Made by a program: the position numbers and the translations under genes. A DNA stretch of 64,000 nt, taken from positions 1,400,001 through 1,464,000 of the forward strand of contig NZ_CP076538.1 of NCBI RefSeq assembly GCF_018885265.1, read 5' to 3'. Numbering within the stretch: position 1 is the first letter of the stretch; each line of letters opens with the position of its first letter. The stretch is from Amycolatopsis aidingensis. GTDB lineage: Bacteria > Actinomycetota > Actinomycetes > Mycobacteriales > Pseudonocardiaceae. The notes beneath the pieces are model-generated. The model had not been told where the DNA came from. It searched no databases and was given only the letters and a program-made list of their open reading frames with translations. Positions 26,488-33,574 of this stretch are shown piece after piece.

Positions 26488-27453
26488 TTACTTGGATTCG
26501 ACGCTTCCGAGTGGAGCGGGGCCGGCCGTCAGTGCTTCGCACGCCGCCTGCCACGCGGGGTCCCCTGGGTAGAGCTCCGAGCGGAGGTAGGCCCAGGTGA
26601 GCCGCTGGACCGCCGCGACCCGCTCGGGGTTCTCGTCGGTGGTCTCGGCGACGTCGTAGCCGGAGATCCCGCCGAGCCCGTGTTCCGCGCCGAACAGGGT
26701 GACGAGTGCCTTGCGGCCCGGGGCGAGGAAGTACGGATCGGTGTGCCACTCCGGGCCCCGAACCGTCAGGTGGGCAGAGGCGTCCTTCTCCCCGGCGACT
26801 ACAAGCGCGGGGGTCGTCATCGTGGCGAAGTCGATGGTCGAGAGGAAGGCGTAGTTCTCGAGCACGAACTCGGTGAGCGCATCGCCGCCACGGCCTGGCG
26901 AGGCAAGCAGCACACCCGCCGTGATCCGGGGCTCGGCCAGGTTCACCTCCGTCCCGTCGCGGGGATCGGTGAACCGCGCGCCCAGCAGCAGGCTCGCGGT
27001 GTGCCCGCCCATCGAGTGCCCGGCCACGGCGACCTTGCCGTGGTCGACGCGCCCGCGGAGTTGCGGGACGGCGTCTTCGATCTCGCCGAGCCGGTCCAGG
27101 ATGAGCGCCATGTCCTCGGCCCGCGATCGGTAGTACAGCGGCGCCTCCGGGTGGTCGGCGTCCAGGTCCAGCGTCCTGGAGCTCAGATGGGTGGGCTGGA
27201 GCACGACGAAGCCGTGCGCAGCCCAGAAGTTGGCGAGTGGGGCGTAGCCATTCAGCGAGGACAGGTGGTTCGAGGGGCCCTGGCCGTGGGAGAGCAGGAT
27301 GATCGGCAGCTCGCTTCCGGTCACGGGCGCGGAGACTCGCAGCTGCAGATCCACGGCCCGGCCGGGAGCCGACAGCCCCACCGGGCTGACCGAAAGGACC
27401 GCGGCGGGTGCGGGCGCGCCGGTGGTGTCGGCCGCGTACGTCGATTCACTCAT
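26488..27453 (-). CDS. Alpha/beta hydrolase (chlorophyllase/PAF-acetylhydrolase-like)
   Basis: A 321-residue alpha/beta hydrolase. The oxyanion-hole motif LLSHGQGPSN is near residue 54 and the nucleophile elbow VAGHSMGGHTAS near 145; VVAGEKD and GAEHG supply the probable acid and His. It resembles predicted dienelactone hydrolase/chlorophyllase-like esterases; the substrate is unknown. No signal peptide is visible, so it is cytoplasmic. The ATG has GGAGGAAA about 9 nt upstream. It is divergent from a TetR gene, and the shared intergenic region holds two matching palindromes, so it is likely that regulator's target. Confidence 0.83.
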   Translation of the reverse strand: MSESTYAADTTGAPAPAAVLSVSPVGLSAPGRAVDLQLRVSAPVTGSELPIILLSHGQGPSNHLSSLNGYAPLANFWAAHGFVVLQPTHLSSRTLDLDADHPEAPLYYRSRAEDMALILDRLGEIEDAVPQLRGRVDHGKVAVAGHSMGGHTASLLLGARFTDPRDGTEVNLAEPRITAGVLLASPGRGGDALTEFVLENYAFLSTIDFATMTTPALVVAGEKDASAHLTVRGPEWHTDPYFLAPGRKALVTLFGAEHGLGGISGYDVAETTDENPERVAAVQRLTWAYLRSELYPGDPAWQAACEALTAGPAPLGSVESK

Positions 27454-27505
27454 GATGTGGGTTTCCTCCCAAGGGCTGGCGACCGGCGTCGACTATGCTC
27501 GAACC

Positions 27506-27542
27506 GGAACGATGTTCCACAAACATACGGAACACTGTTCCG
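27506..27542. promoter_or_regulatory. Twin TetR operators
   Basis: Two copies of GGAAC-N3-GTTCC: GGAAC-GAT-GTTCC (27506-27518) and GGAAC-ACT-GTTCC (27529-27541), the second extended to CGGAACA-C-TGTTCCG (27528-27542). Centres are 23 bp apart in the divergent region between the hydrolase and TetR genes. Binding by the adjacent TetR protein is inference from position and symmetry. Confidence 0.65.
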
Positions 27543-27573
27543 TTTCGTCAACTGTCGCCGGAAGGAGCACGTG

Positions 27574-28203
27574 GTGCCCACTGAAAGCCAGCCCGGGGAG
27601 GCGCAGGCGCGAAGCAAGCGGGCCGACGCGCGGCGCAACCAGCAGGCGCTGCTTACCGCCGCCGCAGCGGTCTTCGTCACCTCCGGCGTCGACGCGCCGA
27701 TCCGAGAGATCGCGGCCAGGGCCGGTGTCGGGGTGGGGACGATCTACCGCCACTTCCCGACGCGGGCGGACCTCATCGTCGCCGTCTACCGGCACCAGGT
27801 CGAAGCCTGTGCCGAGGCCGGTCCGACCCTGCTGGCCAGTGCCGGCTCTCCGCTCGCGGCTCTCCGCCAGTGGGTCGACCTCTTCGTTGACTTCCTTGTC
27901 ACCAAGCACGGACTGGCCAACGCGCTGCAATCCGACAGCAGCGGCTTCGAGGCGCTGCACACCTACTTCCTCGACCGCCTGGTGCCCGTCTGCGCGCAGC
28001 TGCTCGATGCCGCGGTCGACGCCGGTGAGGCCAGGCCCGGTACGCAGGCCTACGAACTGATGCGCGGCATCGGCAACCTCTGCATTGGACGGGACGACGA
28101 TCCCCGCTATGACCCTCGCCGATTGATCGAACTGCTCCTCAACGGGCTACAACGACCCACTTATCCTGATCCCGATCTCGGCGAACCGGTTGCGGGGGCG
28201 TAA
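27574..28203 (+). CDS. TetR-family transcriptional regulator
   Basis: A 209-residue regulator. The HTH covers about residues 20-65 with IREIAARAGVGVGTIYRHFPTRADL, and the C-terminal domain belongs to the SBP-type TetR_C group common in actinobacteria. Two adjacent GTG codons (27571, 27574) follow GAAGGAG; I chose the second for its 6-nt spacing. A very long frame reading into this gene from the hydroxyproline operon is an artefact. It is divergent from the hydrolase with twin operators between them. Confidence 0.87.
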   Translation: MPTESQPGEAQARSKRADARRNQQALLTAAAAVFVTSGVDAPIREIAARAGVGVGTIYRHFPTRADLIVAVYRHQVEACAEAGPTLLASAGSPLAALRQWVDLFVDFLVTKHGLANALQSDSSGFEALHTYFLDRLVPVCAQLLDAAVDAGEARPGTQAYELMRGIGNLCIGRDDDPRYDPRRLIELLLNGLQRPTYPDPDLGEPVAGA

Positions 28204-28283
28204 GGCGAATACTCCGGTTGACGGCTGGGCCGGGGTGCGCGGGGCTGCCTACCGTGAAAGCCCCTGCGAATGAGGAGAATGGT

Positions 28284-28988
28284 ATGCGGAAACGTTTTCT
28301 GCCTCGCCTTGTCACGGTGGTTGTCGCGCTGGTCGCGGCCTGCCTCACCGGTTCGCTCACCGCGGCGGCCGAGGCTCCGGTCCGCCCGTTGATGGGCGGG
28401 ATGGCGCTGAACGCCGACCCTACCGGCCCGGTCAGCCGCCCCTGCGTGTCGGCATTCAACGTGCGTAGTGGAAAGACCGGCTACGTGCTTACGCACGGCG
28501 CCTGCGGCCGGGTCGGGCAACCGGTGTACGGGCCGGACGGCACGTTGATCGGGAAGATCGCCTTCGTCGGCACCGTCGGTCCGGATGCCGCGCTGGTCGA
28601 GGTGAGCAACACCCGGCAATGGGAGCAGGGTCCCTGGATCGCCCTGCCGGAAACCCGGCAGCCGCTGACCGTGGCCGGGGCGAAGGAGGCGCCGGTCGGC
28701 GGGAAGGTCTGCATCTCCAGCCCGGTCAGTGGTAGCCGGTGCGGCACCATCACCGCCCGGAACCAGACCGTGAACCTGCCCGACCGCACCCTGCGCGGGA
28801 TGATCCGCACCGACATCTGCGTGCGCGACGGCGATCGCGGTGCCCCGCTGTTCGCGCGGGATGTGCTGGGCCGGGTCCACGCCCAGGGTCACCTCGTCGC
28901 CGCGAGCCGCTGGTTCCCCTGCGCCAGCTACTTCCAGCCACTCGACGCCGTGCTGTCCCACTACCGCCTGACCCTGCTCACCGGCTGA
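28284..28988 (+). CDS. Exported S1-protease homologue lacking catalytic residues
   Basis: A 234-residue protein with a signal peptide (cleavage near residue 29, LTAAAE). The fold matches small trypsin-like proteases of the streptogrisin type: Cys54 and Cys74 bracket the His loop, PDAALVEV holds the Asp (101), and SYFQPLDAVLSHY is the terminal helix. The His loop reads LTHGACG instead of LTAGHCG, placing Ala at the catalytic His position, and the Ser motif reads GDRGAP instead of GDSGGP, replacing Ser with Arg185. It is therefore very likely not a protease and may be a binding protein. GAGGAGAAT precedes the ATG. Confidence 0.75.
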   Translation: MRKRFLPRLVTVVVALVAACLTGSLTAAAEAPVRPLMGGMALNADPTGPVSRPCVSAFNVRSGKTGYVLTHGACGRVGQPVYGPDGTLIGKIAFVGTVGPDAALVEVSNTRQWEQGPWIALPETRQPLTVAGAKEAPVGGKVCISSPVSGSRCGTITARNQTVNLPDRTLRGMIRTDICVRDGDRGAPLFARDVLGRVHAQGHLVAASRWFPCASYFQPLDAVLSHYRLTLLTG

Positions 28989-28996
28989 GGCCAACC

Positions 28997-29061
28997 GCTG
29001 TGAGTGGCCCGTTCCCTGCCGTTTCGGGTGGTGGGAGACGGGCGGGAGGGCCACTCACGGC
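28997..29061. repeat. Inverted repeat with GCTGTGAGTGGCC arms
   Basis: GCTGTGAGTGGCCC (28997-29010) and GGGCCACTCACGGC (29048-29061) pair at 13 of 14 positions around a 37-nt loop, just after the S1-homologue stop. It may act as a terminator. The same 14-bp CGCTGTGAGTGGCC occurs singly at 26466-26479, also directly after a stop codon, suggesting a dispersed intergenic element. Confidence 0.5.
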
Positions 29062-29065
29062 AGGG

Positions 29066-29296
29066 TCAGTGGCCGGCGAGGTCGTAGTCGTCGGCGGTGG
29101 GTGGGTGCGGGTCGGTGAGCCAGACCAGGCGGGCCTCGCCGTGCCGGGCTCGGCGAACTCCATGCCCCAGCCGAGGAGCCGTCCTCGTCGTCGGGGAAAA
29201 CTCCTCCCGGTACACCCCGTACAGGGCGAACAGCCGGGGCGCGTACTCCCGCGCTTCGTCGGCGAGTACCGACAGCGTGATCTGATCAATATTCAT
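29066..29296 (-). CDS. Hypothetical small protein, doubtful or frameshifted
   Basis: A possible 76-residue protein with a plausible helical N terminus (MNIDQITLSVLADEAREYAP, then FALYGVYREE) and an acidic C terminus (LTDPHPPTADDYDLAGH). The middle (RTAPRLGHGVRRARHG) looks non-coding, while the adjacent minus-strand frame there reads LLGWGMEFAEPG, which is more protein-like. This may reflect a pair of compensating indels or a decayed gene. There is no ribosome site before the ATG; the GGAGGT there belongs to the opposite strand. I do not recognise a family. Confidence 0.3.
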   Translation of the reverse strand: MNIDQITLSVLADEAREYAPRLFALYGVYREEFSPTTRTAPRLGHGVRRARHGEARLVWLTDPHPPTADDYDLAGH

Positions 29297-29307
29297 GGAG
29301 GTCAGCC

Positions 29308-29496
29308 GTGCCGGCACCGGATCTGCGCGCAGCCAGGTGGATCAAGAGCAGTCACAGCACGAACAACGGCGAGTGTGTCGAGGTGGCCTTCGGGCCGCAG
29401 CGGGTGGCCGCCAGGGACTCGAAAGACCCGGACGGCGGCGCGCTGCGGCTGTCCCCGGAAGCCTTCCGCGCCTTCCTGCACCGGGTACGCGGCTGA
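29308..29496 (+). CDS. DUF397 domain protein
   Basis: A 62-residue protein covering one DUF397 domain: ARWIKSSHSTNNGECVEVAF, then ARDSKDPDGGALRLSPEAFRAFL. These small proteins are abundant in actinomycetes and usually sit next to an XRE regulator, with which they can act as a toxin/antitoxin-like or developmental (Bld/Wbl-linked) pair. No XRE gene is adjacent here, so it appears to be an orphan. GGAGGT at 29297-29302 lies 5 nt before the GTG start. Confidence 0.88.
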   Translation: MPAPDLRAARWIKSSHSTNNGECVEVAFGPQRVAARDSKDPDGGALRLSPEAFRAFLHRVRG

Positions 29497-29539
29497 AATT
29501 CGATCGCGCGCCCGCCCGCCGCCCGGCTACACAGGCAGG

Positions 29540-30763
29540 GTGACCGATCCCTACCCGCTGCGTCCCATCACCGACGGCGAGTTCACGGCCTGGGCCCGCA
29601 TGATCGCCGACACCTACGGCATCGACCGGACCGAGGCGGAGATCGCCAACCAGCGCGCCGCCACCGAGCTGGACCGCACTGTGGCCGCCTTCGAAGGGGA
29701 GGCACCCGTCGGTGGCGCCTCGCTCTACCGTCGCCTGCTGACCGTTCCCGGCGCCGTCCTGCCGGTCGCCGGGGTGGCCACGGTCGGAGTGACCCCCACG
29801 CACCGGCGCCGCGGCATCCTCACCGCGATGATGCGCAGGCAGCTCACCGACCTGCACGAGCGGGGCGCCGAGCCGGTGGCCGCGCTGCGCCCCGCCGAGG
29901 CCCCGATCTACGGCCGCTATGGCTACGGCCCTGCCACCCGGGGCAACCAGTTCCGCTGCGACAAGTCCGCGATGAGCTTCCGCCCTGGCGTGGACTTCGG
30001 GGAAGGGTCGATCCGGCTGCTGGATCGTGCCGAGGCTCGGCCACTGATCGAGCGGGTCTACGAGGAGGTCCGGACCACCGTGGTGGGCTGGCCCGACCGC
30101 CAGGACGTGCACTGGAACGTCCGGCTGTACGACGAGCCCGAGGCGCGCGAAGGCGCGAGCCGGTTCCGCTTCGCCGTGCACCGTGAGCCGGACGGCCGGG
30201 CCACCGGGTACGCCCTGTACCGGCACGCGGAGGGCACGGTGCGGGTGGAGGAACTGGCCGCGGTCTCCCGCACCGCGTATGCCGCGCTGTGGCGCTTCCT
30301 CGCCGGGATCGACCTGGTGCGCTGGATCGAGTACGAGGGTGCGCTGGACGACCCGCTGCCGCACCTGCTCACCGATCCGCGGGCGGCGCGGTCCTGGCCG
30401 GTGGACCGGATCTGGGTGCGGCTGGTCGAGGTGGACCGGGCACTGGCCGCGCGCCGCTACGCGATCCCGCTGGACGTGGTGCTGGAGGTTCGGGACGAGT
30501 TCTGCCCGTGGAACACCGGCCGCTACCGGCTGCGGGCCGAGGGCGATGAGGCCGGCTGCGAGCGAACCAGGGCGGCCGCGGACCTCGAACTCGGCTCGAC
30601 CGAACTGGGCGCGGCCTACCTCGGCGGCACCACACTGGCCTCGCTGGCCGCCGCGGGTCAGGTCCGCGAACTCCGGCCGGGCGCGCTGGCCCGTGCCTCG
30701 ACCGCCTTCCGGCACGGCCGCGAACCGTTCTACCCCGGCGGCTGGGCCTTCCCGCTCTACTGA
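29540..30763 (+). CDS. Eis-like GNAT-family N-acetyltransferase
   Basis: A 407-residue protein with the Eis layout: an N-terminal GNAT domain with acetyl-CoA motif VATVGVTPTHRRRGILTAMM (about residues 76-95), a central degenerate GNAT domain, and a C-terminal SCP2-like domain. It ends in GGWAFPLY; in Eis the C-terminal carboxylate takes part in catalysis. Homologues acetylate aminoglycosides or other amines on several positions; the substrate here is unknown. Starting at GTG 29540, the gene follows the DUF397 gene by 43 bp. Confidence 0.87.
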   Translation: MTDPYPLRPITDGEFTAWARMIADTYGIDRTEAEIANQRAATELDRTVAAFEGEAPVGGASLYRRLLTVPGAVLPVAGVATVGVTPTHRRRGILTAMMRRQLTDLHERGAEPVAALRPAEAPIYGRYGYGPATRGNQFRCDKSAMSFRPGVDFGEGSIRLLDRAEARPLIERVYEEVRTTVVGWPDRQDVHWNVRLYDEPEAREGASRFRFAVHREPDGRATGYALYRHAEGTVRVEELAAVSRTAYAALWRFLAGIDLVRWIEYEGALDDPLPHLLTDPRAARSWPVDRIWVRLVEVDRALAARRYAIPLDVVLEVRDEFCPWNTGRYRLRAEGDEAGCERTRAAADLELGSTELGAAYLGGTTLASLAAAGQVRELRPGALARASTAFRHGREPFYPGGWAFPLY

Positions 30764-30816
30764 CGGACTCCGCAAAGGACTGACACGGGTTTCCTGTTCC
30801 GGAAGCGTATTCGGCT

Positions 30817-30861
30817 ATCGGCAATTCGCCGATCTTGTTATGTTCAATGGTGTGCGCACAC
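30817..30861. promoter_or_regulatory. Two palindromes upstream of the lasso precursor
   Basis: ATCGGC-AATTC-GCCGAT (30817-30833) and the perfect 12-bp GTGTGCGCACAC (30850-30861) lie in the AT-richer 133-bp leader before the lasso precursor. The first, followed by CTTGTTATG, could be a weak terminator for the acetyltransferase; the second could be an operator. A TATGTT at 30866-30871 is a candidate -10. Confidence 0.4.
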
Positions 30862-30896
30862 GAATATGTTGATCGAATGCGCGAAAGGTGGAAATG

Positions 30897-31004
30897 ATGA
30901 AGTCTTACGAGGCCCCGATGCTGGTCGAGCTGGGCTCCTTCCAGGAGGTCACCGGGCTGCTGCAGTTCTCAGGCAACGACCGGCTGATCCTCAGCAAGAA
31001 CTGA
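30897..31004 (+). CDS. Citrulassin-family lasso peptide precursor
   Basis: A 35-residue precursor too short for routine gene calling. The leader MKSYEAPMLVELGSFQEVTG carries the actinobacterial YxxPxLxxxGxF recognition motif bound by the B1/RRE protein, and Thr at the penultimate leader position that B2 peptidases require. The predicted core is LLQFSGNDRLILSKN: Leu1 would be joined to Asp8 in an 8-residue macrolactam with a 7-residue tail. It differs from citrulassin A (LLGLAGNDRLVLSKN) at positions 3, 4, 5 and 11. Of two adjacent ATGs I chose the second, 5 nt after AAAGGTGG; the first (30894) would add one Met. Confidence 0.9.
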   Translation: MKSYEAPMLVELGSFQEVTGLLQFSGNDRLILSKN

Positions 31005-31025
31005 TTTCGACCACCCACGTTGCCC

Positions 31026-32870
31026 ATGCCTGATTCAGGTGGCACCCCGAGCCACGGCGAAGCGTATTTCGCGGTTCTACCGGATCGCGATGCCGCTCTC
31101 GCCGTGGCTTCGCGGGTACGCGCACATGGTGCCAGGACGCTGAACCACCACTCCGGTCGCCCGTGGCTCGTCGGCCGGTGGCGGGAGGACGAGCTGACGG
31201 TCGCCGGGGCGGGCGAAGCGCGGATCGCGGTGCTCGGCTGTTGCCCGGTCACCCCCGCCGAGCTGGCCCGCAGGGCGGAACATCTCACCGACCTGGCGCG
31301 GCTGGACGAGGTCGTTCGTGGCCTGCCGGGGAGTTTCCACCTCGTGGCCACACTGGGCGGCGGGTTCCGCGCCTACGGCACCGCCTCCGGCCTGCGGCTG
31401 GTGTTCCACGCCGAGGTCGGCGGGGTGACCGTCGCCGCCGACCGGGCCGACCTGCTGGCGGCACTCGCCGGGTCCGAAGTGGACGAACGGCAGCTGGCAG
31501 CGCGGTTGCTTTTCCCCGTTCCGCATCCGGTGCCGGAGACACCGTTGTGGCGCGGGGTGCGGGCGGTTCCACCGGGCAGCGCCGTGACGGTGACCCCGGA
31601 CGGCAGGATGAGCAGGGTGACCCGCTGGTGGGAGCCGCCCCGGCCGGTGCGCGCACTCGCCGACGCGGCGCCGTCCATCCGGGAGGCGCTCGCGACAGCG
31701 GTGGACGCGCGCACCCTGGCGGGCGGCGTCGTCGGCTGTGACCTTTCCGGCGGCCTGGACTCGACTTCGCTGTGCTTCCTCGCCGCCCGCGGCCCGGCCA
31801 CCGTGGTGGCGAGCACGTGGCCCGGTATCGATCCCGCGGACGACGACCTCGCCTGGGCCGAGCGGGCGGCCGCGCACCTGCCGGACGTCGAGCACGTCGT
31901 ATGGCAGGCGGAGGCGTCCCCGCTGGTCTACGAGAAGCTGCTGGAGATCGACGACCCGCTGGACGAGCCGACGATCGGGATGCTGGACCGGGCGCGCCTG
32001 CTCAGTGACCTGGAAGGACTCGCGGCAAGGGGCTGCCGCGTCCGCCTGACCGGGATCGGCGGTGATCATGTGGCCTGGTGCTCGGAGGCGCACTACCATA
32101 CGCTGCTGCGCAGGCGGCCGCTGCTCGCGATCAACCGGGCCCGCGGTTCCCGGGCCCTGTTCCACTGGCCGCTGGGCGGGATGGTGCGAGCACTCGCCGA
32201 CCGCCGTCCCTACCATCGCTGGCTCGCCGATGCCGCGGGCGATCTCGGTAGGCCGGCGGAGCCCCCGGTGACCACCGCACTCGGCTGGAGCGCACCCCCG
32301 CGGTGCGCGGAGTGGGTGACCGTGGAGGCGCGGCGGGCGGCTGCGGAGGTGGTCGGCGCGGCGGCGCGGGAGGCCGAACCGCTGGGACCCACCAGGGGCG
32401 AGCACGCCGACCTCGACCAGATCCGGTCCTGTACCCGGATCATCCGCCAGTGGGAGCAGATGAGCGCGCGCGCCGGCCTGCCCATCCAGTCGCCGTACTT
32501 CGACGACCGGGTGATCGAGGCATGCCTCTCGGTACGCCCTGAGGACAGGGTGACCCCCTGGCGGTACAAACCCGCGCTGGTCGCCGCCATGCGCGGCGTC
32601 GTGCCGGATGAGTGCCTCGCGCGATCCAGCAAGGCGCAGGCGGCGCTGGACGCGGCGACCGGTCTCCGGGACAACCGGGGTGACCTTGCTGAGCTCTGGT
32701 CCGAGTCCCGGCTGGCCGAGCTCGGTCTGGTGGACCGTGACCGGCTGCTCGACCTCGCCGCGCGACCGGCGACACCCGAGCTGCGCACCGCGGTGCTCTA
32801 TCCGGCCATCGGTTGCGAGATCTGGTTGCGCACGCTCGCGGCAGCCGAACCCCTTGACGCAGGCGTCTGA
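31026..32870 (+). CDS. Lasso peptide macrolactam synthetase (asparagine synthetase-like, C protein)
   Basis: A 614-residue asparagine synthetase B homologue. The ATP-pyrophosphatase loop LSGGLDST is near residue 240. It adenylates the side chain of core Asp8, and the free N terminus released by B2 then closes the macrolactam. The N-terminal glutaminase-like domain lacks the Cys2 nucleophile, as usual for lasso cyclases. The ATG at 31026 lies 21 bp after the precursor stop, with no strong ribosome site; TTG at 31020 is an alternative. Next is the B1 gene after 15 bp. Confidence 0.9.
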   Translation: MPDSGGTPSHGEAYFAVLPDRDAALAVASRVRAHGARTLNHHSGRPWLVGRWREDELTVAGAGEARIAVLGCCPVTPAELARRAEHLTDLARLDEVVRGLPGSFHLVATLGGGFRAYGTASGLRLVFHAEVGGVTVAADRADLLAALAGSEVDERQLAARLLFPVPHPVPETPLWRGVRAVPPGSAVTVTPDGRMSRVTRWWEPPRPVRALADAAPSIREALATAVDARTLAGGVVGCDLSGGLDSTSLCFLAARGPATVVASTWPGIDPADDDLAWAERAAAHLPDVEHVVWQAEASPLVYEKLLEIDDPLDEPTIGMLDRARLLSDLEGLAARGCRVRLTGIGGDHVAWCSEAHYHTLLRRRPLLAINRARGSRALFHWPLGGMVRALADRRPYHRWLADAAGDLGRPAEPPVTTALGWSAPPRCAEWVTVEARRAAAEVVGAAAREAEPLGPTRGEHADLDQIRSCTRIIRQWEQMSARAGLPIQSPYFDDRVIEACLSVRPEDRVTPWRYKPALVAAMRGVVPDECLARSSKAQAALDAATGLRDNRGDLAELWSESRLAELGLVDRDRLLDLAARPATPELRTAVLYPAIGCEIWLRTLAAAEPLDAGV

Positions 32871-32885
32871 GGACAGGAGCGCGAC

Positions 32886-33143
32886 ATGATTTTCCGGTTA
32901 CGCCAGGACGTGTCCCTCACGGACACCGAGTACGGCACGGTGCTGCTCGACGAGCGCAGCGGCCGCTACTGGCAGCTCAACCCGAGCGGTGTGCTCGTGG
33001 TCAACACCTTGCTGGCAGGCAGGGACACCGAGCAGGCGGTCACCGCGCTCACCGAGGAGTACCAGGTCGACGCGGCCAGGGCGCGCGAGGACGTGCGCAC
33101 TCTGGTGGACGGCCTCCGCTCGGCGGGTCTGGTGACCTCGTGA
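32886..33143 (+). CDS. Lasso peptide leader-binding protein (PqqD-like RRE, B1)
   Basis: An 85-residue PqqD-fold RiPP recognition element: VSLTDTEYGTVLLDERSGRY, then WQLNPSGVLVVNTLL. It binds the precursor leader motif and presents it to the peptidase B2. The stand-alone B1 gene upstream of B2 is the standard actinobacterial split arrangement. Its TGA overlaps the B2 start (GTGA), consistent with a 1:1 complex. Confidence 0.92.
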   Translation: MIFRLRQDVSLTDTEYGTVLLDERSGRYWQLNPSGVLVVNTLLAGRDTEQAVTALTEEYQVDAARAREDVRTLVDGLRSAGLVTS

Positions 33144-33574
33144 CCACCCCGAGCGCGCTCAGCAGGCCGGCCGAGATTCCGCTGCGTCGCCGGATCGCGG
33201 CCCGCGCCGCGGTTGCCCTCGCGCGGATGCTCGCCGTGCTGCCCCCGCATCGCCTCCGCCGGGTGCTCGCGGTGCTGCGCCGGGGTGCCCGGCCGGCGAG
33301 CTACCGGCAGGCCAAGTCCGCGCGGGACGCGGTGCTCGCGGTCAGCCTCGCCTGCCTCGGCCCGCAGGGGTGCCTGCCCCGCTCGCTCGCGGTCACCCTG
33401 CTGTGCCGGATGCGGGGAAGCTGGCCGACCTGGTGCGTCGGGGTACGGGCCATGCCCCCGTTCGGTGCGCATGCCTGGGTGGAGGCCGGTGGCGAGCCGG
33501 TGGAGGAGAACGTTCCGCCCGGCTACTTCCGCAGGCTGATCGCCGTCGAACCGGCCGGGCCCGCGCGTTCATGA
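33140..33574 (+). CDS. Lasso peptide leader peptidase (transglutaminase-like, B2)
   Basis: A 144-residue transglutaminase-like cysteine protease. Cys78 in GCLPRSLA and His111 in GAHAWVEAGG form the catalytic pair typical of lasso B2 proteins; the third acid is less clear here (VEEN follows). It cleaves after the leader Gly, freeing Leu1 of the core for ring closure. GTG start overlaps the B1 stop and its own stop overlaps the transporter ATG, so B1-B2-D are translated in series. Confidence 0.92.
   Translation: MTTPSALSRPAEIPLRRRIAARAAVALARMLAVLPPHRLRRVLAVLRRGARPASYRQAKSARDAVLAVSLACLGPQGCLPRSLAVTLLCRMRGSWPTWCVGVRAMPPFGAHAWVEAGGEPVEENVPPGYFRRLIAVEPAGPARS

Noticed and set aside
24865..27573. 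Open frame continuing from the aldehyde dehydrogenase region into the TetR gene
   Set aside because: It is out of frame with the dehydrogenase, antisense to the hydrolase, and only its last 210 codons are real.
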